Below are positions 13,138-24,748 of a stretch of 64,000 bases of DNA, piece after piece. The position numbers and the translations under genes were made by a program. The notes under the pieces were generated by a model. It saw nothing but the letters and a program-made list of their open reading frames with translations. It made no database searches and had not been told where the DNA came from. The DNA is from Stictocephala bisonia (lineage: Eukaryota; Arthropoda; Insecta; Hemiptera; Membracidae). The first letter of the stretch is position 1. Every line of letters begins with the position of its first letter. The stretch is taken from positions 1 through 64,000 of the forward strand of contig JAQJVL010002588.1 of the NCBI GenBank assembly GCA_035578905.1, given 5' to 3'.

Positions 13138-15369
13138 TGAGGTTTTGGATTAATATAAATTGGGTTTAATTTAGTGCTTTTGGGCCTGTGAGCCCAAAAA
13201 AAAATGGGCTAGACGGAACTTCGACCAACAGGGCCCTTTCCCCACCGGATCCCCAACCCACAGTACCTGCAAAAGGGCCCGGGGGACCATAAATTGAACT
13301 TTTGGAAAAGCCACAAGGGAAGTATTTGAAGTGAAAACTGTCATTATTTTTATAAATGTAGTTTTTTAAAATTCTAGCAGGGAAAATTTTTAATAATTTC
13401 CATTAAAAGTTTTTTTAAATACAAGATTTTGGCTACATGTAGTTTAGATTTTGAGTTATGGTTTAAGACTCCCATCACAATCAAACCAAAAATTTTTTTA
13501 ACCTTCCAGTTGAGATGCGGGGAAATTTACTCGAAAACCTTTGCCCGGAGGTTTTGGGCCAAGAGAAAAAAAAATTTGCGGGTCTATTGCTCAATGATTT
13601 TAAAAAAGTTGCGTTAACTACGGGAAAACAAAAAAGGTTTAAAAGGTCGGGGATATCATCCCTTTTTGGTCCCGGCCCACAACGTTCTTTCTTTTTTAAA
13701 GATTCGAAAAATCAGTTAAAAAGAAAACCCTCTTACCACCAAGCGCTGGGGAAAATTTTTAAATTTGTTAAAGCCAGGGAAAAAGACAGAAATTTTTTTG
13801 GGTCAGTGTTTTTCCGAATAAGAGTGCTGTCCTTAGTAATTTTAAAAAGTGTCTTTTCGGTTTTAAACCCAATACGGTTAATTTGGGGGGCTTTCCCACT
13901 TTCTTCTGTAAAAGAGGGTAAGATTACTTTCCATGAATTTTCCATTGACCGGGGGTTTGTTTAAAAATTCCCTTTTTTTCCCTTTCCATGGAATATGTTT
14001 TTTTTAATTTTAAAATTAAATTAGGGGAAAAAGCACCCATCAAACGTGAAAAAAATTCAATTTGGGGTTTTTTTACTTTGCAGGGACATTTTTTTTTTTT
14101 GGAAAAAGGGAAAAGGGCCCATAAATGCCCTTTAACCCACTTTTTTTGTTACAAACTGGCCCCCAAAACGCGCAAAGCATAACATTTTTAAAAAATTTAC
14201 GGGTGCTAAAGTGTTGTTCCCGTCTGAAACTTTCCCCTTTCCCCTAACCCCCTCCACTCGTCCCATGCTTTTTACTAAAGTGACTGGAAAAAATCACCTC
14301 AGGGTTTGAACGCTTGGGCCCAGCAGGAACCACATACAGCTATGTTAAAACCAAGGGGGCGGTTTTTTGGGAAAACTCTTTTTTTTAATTTTGGGAGTGG
14401 GGATAATAAAAAAGATTGATTAAAAAAAAACCTAAATTTTAAAACCCCAACCTTTTAAATTTGTTGTTAGAAAAAGAAAACTAATTCCGGGGGCAGCGCC
14501 CCGCTTTCGACATCAAAGGGTTTTGATGGTTTTTTAAAACCCTTTAGCTACGATTTTTTGAATGAATTTGGGCCAAATTTTTTTGGTGGGCGGTGAAGTT
14601 TAAAAACCTAGAGTCGGGCCCAAGACCCAAAAGCCTTGTTTTCGAGCCAAGGTCAGCAGTGGCTGTGTGATGAGTGCCGTACAGTTGGAAATTTTCATGT
14701 TACATGATTTGCAACTAGTTGACAAGAAATTTTTTGATATAGTAACAGGTCCAATTTGAGTCGGATTTGGGTCCCCCATCACAAAAAACAAAAACTGTAC
14801 GAGCCATGGGGGTTTAAGGGGTTTTCCTCAAATTCAGAAAAAAAAATGAAGAGTTTGAGCTCGAAAGCATTCACTAGAAAGGGGAAAATGGTTCCTTTTA
14901 ACCCGCTGTATTAAAAACCCTTATATTCGGGCCTTTCCCTTTCTCTAGAAGTTGCCCGCAAGCATGCAATATGAAACCGACGGGGTTAGACTTGACGTTT
15001 TTGGGCCCAAAAATTTCCCTTCCCCTTGTGGAGGCTCGTTTTGATAAAGAAAAAATACCCCTGGAAATTTTTAAAATTGATTTAATTTTTAAATTTAATG
15101 AGGTTTCATTCAAGTCTAAGATAAAAAATTTTAAAAGATCAAATAAATCTTTTATAAAAAATTGTTAAAAATTCATCAAAACGGCATATCAAAGTTTGGG
15201 GAAATAACATAAAGCTCCCTTTTTAGATTTTTATGAAGGGGCTTGGGGGGGGCCCAGAGATTAGCGGTAAAGAGGGTGGGGAGGTGCTCCCCCCCAAGGG
15301 GGGGGGAAGGGGGTCAGAGTTTAAAGTGTGACAACAAGGTACCTACAGTGCAGCGGTAAAATGGTGACC

Positions 15370-15705
15370 CTGAAAACACGCACGCACGCACGCCCCGCCC
15401 CAAACGCAAACGCACGCACCCCACGCCCAACACACGCACACGCCCCACGACACGCACACGAACACGAACAGGGCACACACACACACACACACAACCCACA
15501 CCCACACACACACCACACCACACCCCAAAACCACACACCCCACACACAACAACACACACACAACACACCAACACACACACACACACAACACACAAAACAC
15601 AACACACACACACACCCCAAAAAACCAACAAAAAACACACCCCCACACACACACACACAAAACACCCCAACACCACACACACACACAACCACACACCACA
15701 CAAAA
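15370..15705 (+). repeat. CA-rich simple repeat (smeared)
   Basis: About 335 bp composed almost wholly of A and C, with (CA)n tracts and near-repeats such as ACGCACGC and ACACAACAC. Long ORFs on both strands here are artefacts of the simple repeat. Confidence 0.8.
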
Positions 15706-17880
15706 AAAAGCCAAGTTAAAAATGTTACAAAATTTTTTCCCAACTGGCGCCTAAAAAAAAAAAAAATTTAAAATTTTAAACAAAAAAAAATTTTTTAAAA
15801 ATCTTTTTGGGTTTGGTGACAAAAAGCTTAACTAAACGTTTAAAAAAATTAAAACAAAACAAATTCTTTAAATTTTTTTTTAAAAATTTATGCCAGTTTT
15901 TCCTTGTTATTAGCCCAGGGTTAAAAACCAAAATATTTTAAGTAAGGGTTGCCTTTTTTAAACCCTATTACTACAAAAATTTCAAATTTACAAAAAAATT
16001 TTAAAAAATTTAAATTAAAAAGGGAAAAATTTTTTGGACAAAATAAAATTTTGCCCCTTTTTATTAGAAATTAAAATGGAAATGAAATCCCCCAAAAACA
16101 CGCCACATTTTTCCCAAATAAAAAGGTTTTTTAAATAAAACAGAAAAAAAGGGGCTTTTTTAAAAGTTAAGGGTATAGTTTTAGTAATTAAAATTTTTAG
16201 TTTGACTACAAAATTTTCCCCTAGTAAAATTTTAATATGAATACAAATAAACAAATTTAAAAATTTAAAAAAAAAAAATAAAAAAATTTGGCAAATTTTA
16301 TAAATTTTTGGGAATTTATGACAATGTTTTTAAGGGTAAAAAGGAATCATTTTTGGGAATAATAGTTAATCCGGAAATTTTAGAAAGTAAAAGGGGCCCA
16401 AATCCTGCCGTAACAAAGGGTACTTTGTTTCTAAAAAGGAAAAATTTTTAGCATTTTATTATACTTGATATCTATTTTTTTCAAGCAATTAATAAATAAA
16501 AAACTAAAAAAAAAATTAAAAAGGTAACCCCAAAACATAGTAAAAAAATATAAGTAAATAAAAAAAACCAAAAAAATAAAACAAAGCGTTCCCTGTCTGT
16601 TATTTTCCCTTTAAATTTTCAAACAGAAATACCCTTTAAAGGTAAGCCCTTCCGGTCGGGTTGGGGGTTTGGGGGAGGTTTTGCCATCGCTGATGCCCCA
16701 AAATCACTCGGCCGTCCGTGGCGCCGATCAGGGTTTGCTCCAAACCCTCAAAATGATGGGCCCGGGGTTTTTTTCCAGGGGTTCCATACTGTTTGGCCTG
16801 CGCCCTGGGGCCCAAATGGGGTGCGAACGGCAGATGGGGCCCCCCGGAAGATCAACACCCGTACTTCTCCCTGCAGAGATCCAAATGACCAATTGTGGGT
16901 TTTCTTCACCTTGTTTTCAGGCAACCCAAAAACACCCTGACTTTTTTTCCCGTTGCTGAATTTTGTAAAATCGTCTATTTTGTTTTTTAATCTGTTTGTC
17001 CCTGCCACTTCAAAAAATCTTTTTAAACTCATTTCTTGAAATTTTCAGTTGCCCAACCTCCATCCTCAAGGGTTTTTAATTATGGGGTTCAACAGCCTCC
17101 GGGCCCTGCTACTTTTTAATTTTTCTAAAAGGGTTTTGTCCCCAGCTCTTCAACAAAATTTTTAAACCTTTAAAATAAACCCTTTTTCCCCACATTTTTC
17201 CCAATATATTAATATTGACCTTTTTTTTTGCGGGGGAGCCATAGCAGGGGTTTTGTTTACCTGTCTTATTAAGGGGTCATCCACAGAAAAACGAGCGTCT
17301 GGCCTTTTTCTTGTCAGCTTTCATGCCCCTTGAAACGATTAGTTTTTGGCCCGAACTGAACTTTAAAAAACTTTTAGCTAAAAAAAAGGGAAAAATTTAA
17401 CAAAAAAAAAAAATAGGGGAAAAAAGCCAAAAAAAAAAATAAAAAATAAAAATTAAATACAAAAAAAAAAAAATGGGAATAACAAAAAAAAACCCTTAAA
17501 AAATAAAAATAAATTAAAAAGGGGGGGCCACAAAAAAAACGGGGGGGGGGTGGGGGTTTTTTTTTTAAAAAAAAAAATGTACTTCAGTAAAAATTTTAAA
17601 GGGGGGGTTAAAAAAGTACCTTAAAAAAACCCAAAAAAAAACCAAAAAAAAAAAATAAAAAATCCGGGAACCCTGTTTAAAAAAGGGGGAAGGGGGCCCT
17701 AAAAATGAAACTAAAAGGGGGGGGGGGGGAAAAAAACCTTGCCCCCCTTTCCCAAAAAAAAAGTCTTTTTTCCCTCCCTTGTTTCCAAAAAAAAAAAACC
17801 TGAAAAAATGGTGGGTTTTGTTTTTTATATTTCCCTAATTTGGGGCAATCCCTTACTCCGCATAGTAAAATTTTAAATTT

Positions 17881-18510
17881 AAAAACCCCCTTTAAGTTAA
17901 TTTAAAATAATATTAGTTTCAATTTACCTGACCAAATTTTTCTTCATTATTGTAACAAACTCCTATAGCACAATACTAAATAAACAATTGGTCAGGTACA
18001 TTATGACGGCGTTGCCTCAATGTAATATCTAATTGTGTCCTTTGGCTGATGTATTAATTTATTTTACAAAATATAGGAATGTGATCTGGAAAGTAATAAT
18101 CAGAAATATTACCACATTTTGAGATTAGAAAAGTTTATTTATTATAGTTTTCATTATTCATTTATTATTCATATCTAAAACGTCGATTGTCAACAAGATT
18201 GGGCGAATATGAGGAGTGAATGAATGTGATGAGTGTAGAAGAATGAGTATAGTCATTGTTCCTATCTGAGTTCGACTTAGTTCAGAAAGGACTATTTATT
18301 AATAGCCCAATGGCCAGGGAAACTATGGGATCTACAGCTTTACGTGGAATCCAAACCACGTAGTGTTGGTCTGATTTTCAGCTAACTGACAAGTCTGACA
18401 CTCAGTTATCTTCCCTACACAACATTTTAACCTTGACTAACATCCAACATGGACACTCAAAACTTCTCTAGTTTTGATAATAAAACAAGTATAATAAAAC
18501 GTTGATAGCA
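17881..18510. other. intergenic, no gene seen
   Basis: Clean AT-rich DNA restarts here. On the minus strand about 18,300-18,470 contains a box GGTTTGGATTCC (near 18,350) that could be the B box of a tRNA-related repeat, but I see no convincing A box. Nothing else is recognised. Confidence 0.5.
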
Positions 18511-18514
18511 ACCA

Positions 18515-18640
18515 TTGAGCGGACGCCGCGTCGGTATTAAGAGGACCGAGCATGGAACCTATCGCCTACAATCTCCCAAACAGTTTGTCCCCAAGTAGCT
18601 GGGTTACAGCACTGCGCCACCAGTACCGACACAAATTTTA
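18515..18640 (-). repeat. possible tRNA-derived SINE head
   Basis: Read on the minus strand, TGGCGCAGTGCTG (plus 18,607-18,619) fits a pol III A box and AGGTTCCATGCTC (plus 18,548-18,560) loosely fits a B box, separated by about 46 bp. A related block (TTGTCCCCAAG.GCTGGTTA) occurs at about 53,315-53,375, so this is probably an interspersed family. No cloverleaf was folded, and the boundaries are unknown. Confidence 0.35.
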
Positions 18641-19345
18641 TTTTATAGGTAAGTGGAACGTTGTCTCTTAAGCGCAGTAAGACGATAACTGCGCGGAAAT
18701 TCTACTTGTAGAAAAAAGGTTGTGAAAACTAAAATATGGACGGCATTTAAATTGAAATACACTAGGGACATCTCATGTAAATTTAATTAAGTTAAATTAA
18801 AAGAATTAGTATATTAATGGCCAATCATATAGTGTCAATAGTTATTGAGCAAGTAAATGACCATCGGTGATTTACACAAGTCACATTGTTGGTTACGTAA
18901 AAGAATTAATGTACTCTAAGGTTTAAGTGAAGAGACTTAAAGGAATATTCCCAACAAGGAGTGCTGACTGAGCGGACCGGACACACGTGCTTCCAAACAT
19001 AGGTATTTCAATCTGGCAACACTGTACGACGCCATAGTGTATGTACCGTAGGAAAAACATATACGTTGACGACGTCATAATGATATAATCATCTCTATGA
19101 GTATACTCGTGACGCCACAGTGTTAGAAGTACGAAATGGGTTCACAGTGATAGTACCATAGTTCGAAAAATTAACTTTACTTTAATTTCGTTATAAACAG
19201 GAATGTTTAAAATCTGGTGACACTAACCAATTTAGAATAAACTAAAAGACCTATATTCATCAATAAAATATTAATATACTCTTCAAATTAACATCGACGT
19301 CACAATGTTATTGGCGTAAAATGACGCAACAGTGTTAGCTGTCTC
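18641..19345. other. intergenic, no gene seen
   Basis: AT-rich DNA with several CGTCA/TGACG words (ACGACGTCATAATG near 19,070 and similar) but no ORF, RNA gene or recognised repeat. Confidence 0.5.
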
Positions 19346-19346
19346 A

Positions 19347-19383
<37 letters not shown>

Positions 19384-19404
19384 ATATGTTCGTGCGTGCG
19401 TGCG
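19346..19404. repeat. (AT)n then (CGTG)n microsatellite
   Basis: About 40 bp of AT dinucleotides (19,346-19,387) is followed by three CGTG units. The LTR retrotransposon inserted immediately to the right. Confidence 0.9.
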
Positions 19405-19407
19405 TAC

Positions 19408-20814
19408 TGAGACCCATCCCCCCCACCAAAGCTGGAAAGCGTGCCAACTGGGGATGGCTCAAAACAATTCAAGCGATGGGATCACGGGTGGCAGTTGGAG
19501 GGTCAAAATAAAATTCGGCAGCTGAGCAAAACTAATTTATTTCAAGAGAACAAGATATTAAACAATCAAAAACGGCAGAAGGCCACAATATCAAGTGCAC
19601 TTAACAAACAAGCTACACAAAATTAACAAGAAAATAACCAAAGCTACAAAAACAACAAACGCTACAAATACCAAAATTAACATTTAACAACTACATGGCC
19701 TATCTGCAGTTTAGCCTGAGACACCCAAAACGTAAGACAATTTATTAACAATTTAAAAGTGAACATTTAGAAACAATTTTGATAACCCCAAATAATCCCC
19801 GGCAATTTAGCCCACATCCCTTAATTCCACCGAGGCCAGGGAGTAAGCCGGAATCCCTGGGCAGCTCCGAATTAGAAGTTAAGCAAAAGTACAATAATCC
19901 CATTTTGGTGAAAGTTTAAAAATTACACAATTCAAAAAAATATATAACATGGTACCGTTCAAGTAAAAAGTCCCTTCAAGACACCTCTAATATACTACAC
20001 GAAGAAATAAATAACACTAACTATATCACTAGGCCTAAACAATAATTTGAACAATTCCTTAATTTAAACAGTATAAGAAAAACTTAGGCCCACAAAATAA
20101 TTACTGATTCTAATTATTAAAAAAAACAAATTTAACAATAGGGCCGAACTAATATAAAAATTTAAACAACTATAACAAAATAAACTACGTAAAGATTAAC
20201 AATAACAATAGATATGACCCCAAATGTTTTTTTTCTGGCTTTGGTATTCTGAAAAGTCTTTTTTTTCTTTTAATAAATCTTTATAACTCTTTATAAGTCC
20301 CCTGGCTGTTTCAGACCCAATTACGGGGCAGTCCTTAGGCCTAGGCCTCATCCAATAGTTCAGCACCATTTATTTTTCTTTTTCTTTTTTCACAAATTCA
20401 CTACCCCCAGCTCAGCCGCCGGGAAACAAAAATGGAACGCACTGACCTGAGGACTAAAGAAAAACACCCAGATGTAGGGATAGCAGCTTAGTCGCAACAT
20501 GTGCTCTACGACTTGGTCCTCAGGCCAGGCTGGCAGTGTAGAAGGTCGAACATTCCCCGGACGACAGGCTGAGGGAAAATGTCCCACTCGAGGACCCTGG
20601 AGTTTTGAGTCTCTAGCCGTGCATGTTTTTGAAGCCTCTAGGCGTAGAACACCAAATGATGGCCAACCTGACAGACAAAGGCTGGAACACGGAACGACCG
20701 AGTCCGAGCCAATGGCAACCAAAGTAAGCAAATCACCGGGCACGAGCGATCTCAAGCAGCCCGGCAGACCACGACGGAAAAAAACGAAACGTACCGGTCA
20801 AAAGACCTGGTACA
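19408..20814 (-). repeat. 3' LTR of the gypsy element
   Basis: It matches 25,093-26,502 almost base for base, begins TG and ends CA on the plus strand, and abuts the GTAC duplication on its outer side and the polypurine tract on its inner side. Differences from the partner are scattered substitutions and small indels, mostly in A/T runs. Confidence 0.93.
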
Positions 20815-21431
20815 ACCTCCCTCTGCAAAACCTCAACACACCCAGGCATGGGAGAAAACTCGGTACCTCAGGGAAAAAAACAGAAGACGAAGAAGAAACC
20901 TCCGAAGATTGGTGCTCCAAGGACGCCAAAAGAGAATCTAAGAGGGGAAACCCCTCGAACAGGGAGCGAACTACCCTGACTGTCGGGCCCGACAAGATAA
21001 GAGAGAAAGAGAATCTCTCAGAACAGCCACCCAGGGCGCAGAGGTGATCAATCTCTGTGCCCCAAGAAACCCCCAAGAACACCAACTCCTGGATCCCCCG
21101 TTCCCCGGAAAGCCTTAAGCTGGACACATGGGCTTTCCTGAACACCCTGCCTGACTGGGGATCAACCAGCAGAGCAGTCACCGGTGACAAAAACCTGTCG
21201 ATGCGGTGGGGACCAGACCACCGATAGCACAACTTTGCAGCTCTTCGTTCCGCGGCCGAACTGACCGGGTGAGCCTGACAAAGAACCAGATCTCCAACCT
21301 GAAAAGGGTTAGGAGTACGACCCTTATCATACCTCCTCCTTACTCTCTCTCTCTAGCACGTAGCAGGTTGCGCCGAGCAGCCCGCCACGTGGACACTACG
21401 TCAGTGGCACCTGGCGTAGGTAGAAGATCCT
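20798..21431 (-). pseudogene. pol C-terminus: integrase tail with GPY/F-like module, frameshifted
   Basis: After the main pol frame stops at 21,432, coding resumes in another minus frame (about 21,426-21,346, including the segment STWRAARRNLL). It then shifts again in a GAGAGAGAG run near 21,345 into a third frame that reads from 21,334 to a stop at 20,798. That last part contains KLCYRWSGPHRI...FLSPVTALLV...SGRVFRKAHVSSLR, a typical gypsy integrase C-terminal module that binds DNA and helps target insertion. The final 90 or so residues run into the LTR and look unconserved. The two shifts sit at or near simple runs, so sequencing error is an alternative to real decay. Confidence 0.8.
20815..20826 (-). 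promoter_or_regulatory. polypurine tract
   Basis: The minus strand reads GCAGAGGGAGGT directly before the 3' LTR. This is the position and composition of the RNase H-resistant primer for plus-strand synthesis. Confidence 0.8.
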
Positions 21432-23357
21432 CTAGCCTCCACAAGTGGACAAAGGGTTGTTAGGAGGGTAGCCATGTAGAATCTCGAAGGGAGTGGCATT
21501 GTGACTCTCATGCTTGGAAGAATTGAAAGCAAGCTGGAGCCAAGAGAGACTCTCATCCCAGGTGTTCTGCTTCTCAGCATGAAAAGTAATAAGGGCAGAC
21601 CGAAGATTGCGGTTGAACCGCTCTGCATGAGAAGGCTGTGGGTAATACGGAGAGGTAGTCACATGCCTGATACCATTGCCAAAACAGAACCTACGAAACT
21701 CGTGTGAGGTAAACTGGCTACCGTTGTCGGACACAAGAGTAGAAGGCACACCAAAGTGCTGGAAGAGTTGGGACTGGAGAGCATGGATGGTGAGCTTAGC
21801 CGTAGCACTCCGAAGTGGGAAAAGCCAAACGAACTTCGAAAAAGCATCCACACAAACAAGTAGGTAGGGGCTACCTGACTTGCTACGGGGGAAAGGACCC
21901 ACGTAGTCGATGAACACCTTCTCAAAAGGACGCTCGGCCACCTCAGAAGATAACAACCCTAACTTAGCATTCTGACTAGGCTTGCTGAGAGAGCACAGGT
22001 GACAAGCCCGCACTCTGCCTGCAACATCCCGGTCCATGACCTTCCAGATGAAATACCTACGAATCTTAGCGATGGTCTTATGAATGCCAAGATGACCACC
22101 CACAAGGGAAGAGTGATAATACTGAAAGACCATCGGTACTAGATGACTAGGCAGCACTACACGGGGTTCACCCCTCTGTCGAGGACGGCAACAGAGTACC
22201 CCTTTGGACAGACAATAGGGAGGGTGGGCACCTCCCTCTTGAAGCTCACCTAAGATGACTGACAGCTCAGGATCTTTCTGCTGATGGGACAGTAGGTCGT
22301 CAAAAGCCAGAGGAAAATCCAGAAGAACAGCACCACACTTAGCAACAGCCTCAGTCAATGGATCACTGGGTTCGTGATACATGCGGGAAAGAGCATCCGC
22401 GATGACATTCTGGTTACCCCTAACATGTTGGACTCGGAACTTAAAAGCAGAAATTTTTACCACCCAGTGACCAATTTTCCCAAGCTGTCTGGGATGGGCA
22501 AGAAGCCAAGACAGTGCCTGATTGTTCGTCTCCAGCAAGAACTCAGCGTGTTCCAAGAAACGCCGAAACTTGTCCGTACCAAAGACAACAGCCAGACACT
22601 CTAACTCATAGATGGAAGAAGCTTTCTTTTCCTGGTGAGACAACTTCCTCGAAGCAAAAGCGATGGGCTGCCTGACCCCATCAAACTCCTGAGAAAGAAC
22701 AGCAGCAATGGCGGAGGAGGAGGCATCAGTCTGAAGAATGAATTCTCTGTTAAAATCAGGCATACGCAGGACAGGAGGTTGCATGATAGCCTCCTTGAGA
22801 GCATCAATGGCAGTCTGCTGAGCTTGGCCCCACACAAAAGGGACACCTTTCTTTCGCAACTCGTTCAACGGGGCAGCAAGCTCGGCCACGTTAGGGATGA
22901 ACCTACGGTAAAAATTCACCATCCCCACAAAACGGGCGATCCCCTTGGCATCTCTGGGAGGAGGAAAATCCCGAATGCCCTGGGTCCTCGCAGGATCAAT
23001 GCAGACGCCTCGAAAAGATATCAGATGACCCAGAAAAGAAATCTCAGGACGAGCAAAAGTGACTTTTTCTGGATTGACGGTAAGGCCAGCTGATTTAAAG
23101 CGACTAAGAACTTCCTCCAGATGTTGCATGTGCTCCCCGAAAGTCTCACTGTAGACAAGAAGGTCGTCCAGGTAATTGAAGACAAACTTGAATTTCACAT
23201 CATGGAAGATGGAATCAAGCAGACGAGTAAGAGTCTGGGCACCCACAGCAAGACCCATAGGAACCCTAGTGAACTGATAGAGATTCCAGGGAACACAGAA
23301 GCTAGTCATAGGCCGTGATTCCTTCTTCAATGGAATCTGATGGTAGGCCTGGTTCAA
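21432..23357 (-). CDS. pol: pol: RT (second half), RNase H, integrase
   Basis: A 641-codon frame that copies retroelement RNA into DNA and integrates it. The RT palm has YLDD (FNYLDDLLVYS, residues about 60-70). RNase H follows at about 200-320: QTDASSS, IYELECLAV and the closing ADALSR carry acidic residues, but the third expected aspartate (TDNQAL in relatives) is N here (ETNNQAL). Integrase has an HHCC zinc finger (H...H...CHLC, about 415-455) and a DDE core (FIDYVGPF, SDNGSQF, HAERFNRN). The frame begins at a non-ATG codon because it is the continuation of the upstream ORF: one missing base at about 23,357 between FSVL and NQAYHQIPL breaks the RT. It ends prematurely at 21,432. Confidence 0.92.
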   Translation of the reverse strand: MNQAYHQIPLKKESRPMTSFCVPWNLYQFTRVPMGLAVGAQTLTRLLDSIFHDVKFKFVFNYLDDLLVYSETFGEHMQHLEEVLSRFKSAGLTVNPEKVTFARPEISFLGHLISFRGVCIDPARTQGIRDFPPPRDAKGIARFVGMVNFYRRFIPNVAELAAPLNELRKKGVPFVWGQAQQTAIDALKEAIMQPPVLRMPDFNREFILQTDASSSAIAAVLSQEFDGVRQPIAFASRKLSHQEKKASSIYELECLAVVFGTDKFRRFLEHAEFLLETNNQALSWLLAHPRQLGKIGHWVVKISAFKFRVQHVRGNQNVIADALSRMYHEPSDPLTEAVAKCGAVLLDFPLAFDDLLSHQQKDPELSVILGELQEGGAHPPYCLSKGVLCCRPRQRGEPRVVLPSHLVPMVFQYYHSSLVGGHLGIHKTIAKIRRYFIWKVMDRDVAGRVRACHLCSLSKPSQNAKLGLLSSEVAERPFEKVFIDYVGPFPRSKSGSPYLLVCVDAFSKFVWLFPLRSATAKLTIHALQSQLFQHFGVPSTLVSDNGSQFTSHEFRRFCFGNGIRHVTTSPYYPQPSHAERFNRNLRSALITFHAEKQNTWDESLSWLQLAFNSSKHESHNATPFEILHGYPPNNPLSTCGG

Positions 23358-24748
23358 ATCAAAACACTGAAAAACTTAGCCTTACCGAACCAATCAAACG
23401 CAGAATGCAAATCAGGCAGAGGTACCAAGTCAATATCGACCTTAGCGTTGAGCCTCCGATAATCCATCACAAGCCTAGACTTACCATTAGGCTTGGGCAC
23501 AAGAAAAGCTGGACTGGCATAAGCAGAACGAGACGGTTCAATCACACCCTTGCTCAGAAGATCTTCAATCATAGCCCTCATAACCTCCGTCTTTGGGGGA
23601 GCAAGTTTGTACGGATGACTTCTAACAGGCTGAGAATCGGTGAGGTGGATCTCATACTCCAGAAGAGAAGTGACCCCAAGCTCAGGCGTAAGCACATCAG
23701 GAAACCATAAACACAGCCCCCCTAATGGCCTCCGCCTGCTCAGGGGGAGATGACCAACTGGATCCACCTTGGGTTGTTCGGGCCCACAACCCACCTCTCT
23801 GACTGCAGGAGGGCAGTCAGAATCACCTACTAGAGGCACCAAAACTCGCCGATTGAACTTGAAAAACATCTGGCGCTTCTGGAGGTCAAGCACCATACCA
23901 CTTTTAGAAATAAAGTCTGCCCCTATGATACAAGAAACCGCCAGGTCCTTGGAAACAAGAAAACCCCACCTCCAGGAAAATCCTTCGATCTTAAAATGTA
24001 ATGACGCATTCAGAAGAATAGGTAAAGGAGTTTGGGATGCCGTCCAGCAAGTAACAGAAGAAGGCTCGGTGTGCCTGACAAGTCCTAAGGCGTCAAGGGA
24101 CTCAAAAATTGAAAGGCTGATGATACTGCATGCCAAACCAGAAGGAACGGCAGCTGGAGCCAAACCACAAGCAACCTCAACAGAAACGCCTGCAGGCTCA
24201 GAAGGAGCCTCAGGCACAGTGAGAGCCATTGTCTCAGCCTGCGGCCTTGACACGTTAGGCGACAGCGAGAAATTAGGCCGCTGACCCAAACCCGTAGGAG
24301 TCGTGGAACCGGAGAGTGCCTGAAAAATCTCTTCAAGCCTAGACACACTCTCCAAGATCCACGCCCTTTCCGATGGCTCCAACCCCGGTGCCCGTTTGAC
24401 CATCCGTAAGCGGGCAAGCAGGTGCCTCAGACGTGCAAGATGGCAGGCCCGGTCACGACCTACTGGAGGTTCCAACTGCAAATCTTCCAAAACCCCGTCC
24501 CAATCTTCCACCTTACGTTTACAAACTAACAACTGATCACCAACCTCCAGTAGATCAGACCACTCCACCGCCGTACCCGTGAACAACTGCTCCCGCAGCA
24601 ACCTCCGGAGATTTAAAACATCACCCTCCGGAGTCACACCACGCGCCCTCAACTCGAAAATTAATTCTTCCTTCACTAGGAGCACAACATTCTGCAGATA
24701 GGCCATCGAGAACGCAACAAATCTCAATAATACACAAAAAAACGACAT
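23354..24748 (-). CDS. gag (short) - protease - RT N-terminal half
   Basis: A 464-codon frame from a true ATG. Residues 1-140 are a gag N-terminal helical region (VKEELIFELRARGV, then leucine/arginine-rich helices). The gag capsid domain and CCHC zinc knuckle expected next are absent; the frame passes through a Pro/Ser-rich stretch straight into a retropepsin-like domain (about 200-300; VSCIIGADFISKSG is the flap-distal motif). Where D(S/T)G should precede ACSIISLS the sequence is VPSG, so the catalytic aspartate is not seen. RT fingers follow (VIEPSRSAYASPAFLVPKPN, LVMDYRRLN), and the frame stops four bases past its overlap with the next ORF. An internal deletion product that relies on gag from relatives is my inference. 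Confidence 0.85.
   Translation of the reverse strand: MSFFCVLLRFVAFSMAYLQNVVLLVKEELIFELRARGVTPEGDVLNLRRLLREQLFTGTAVEWSDLLEVGDQLLVCKRKVEDWDGVLEDLQLEPPVGRDRACHLARLRHLLARLRMVKRAPGLEPSERAWILESVSRLEEIFQALSGSTTPTGLGQRPNFSLSPNVSRPQAETMALTVPEAPSEPAGVSVEVACGLAPAAVPSGLACSIISLSIFESLDALGLVRHTEPSSVTCWTASQTPLPILLNASLHFKIEGFSWRWGFLVSKDLAVSCIIGADFISKSGMVLDLQKRQMFFKFNRRVLVPLVGDSDCPPAVREVGCGPEQPKVDPVGHLPLSRRRPLGGLCLWFPDVLTPELGVTSLLEYEIHLTDSQPVRSHPYKLAPPKTEVMRAMIEDLLSKGVIEPSRSAYASPAFLVPKPNGKSRLVMDYRRLNAKVDIDLVPLPDLHSAFDWFGKAKFFSVLI

Larger units (their letters stand above)
300..17880. other. homopolymer-smeared low-quality stretch
   Basis: Across about 17.5 kb nearly every base belongs to a run of three or more (runs of G, C, A or T alternate), unlike the DNA on either side. 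The texture stops abruptly near 17,880. The same texture occurs at 39,556-39,615 beside an N gap, where a clean second copy at about 41,870-41,940 shows that it arises from neighbouring bases overwriting each other. I therefore infer an uncorrected gap fill or failed consensus, not natural sequence. ORFs in it are unreliable, and apparent frameshifts carry no biological meaning. Apart from the separately listed signals I recognise nothing; short ORFs at 713-964, 5,421-5,885, 8,614-9,007, 9,549-9,791, 10,066-10,404, 13,515-13,964 and 16,669-17,032 match no family I know. Confidence 0.8.

Noticed and set aside
14600..14791. Minus-strand ORF with VMGDPNP, resembling the GDFN motif of LINE endonucleases
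   Set aside because: It lies upstream of the endonuclease start at 13,137 in the wrong order for the same element, and the rest is not convincing in smeared sequence.
15314..15771. Four overlapping long ORFs (Cys/Val-rich on minus, Thr/His-rich on plus)
   Set aside because: Translations of a CA/GT simple repeat in smeared sequence.
20499..21047. 182-codon plus-strand ORF across the 3' LTR and pol tail, with an AT-hook-like GRPRRKK
   Set aside because: It is antisense to the conserved integrase tail and crosses the LTR boundary; the basic stretch follows from low-stop composition.
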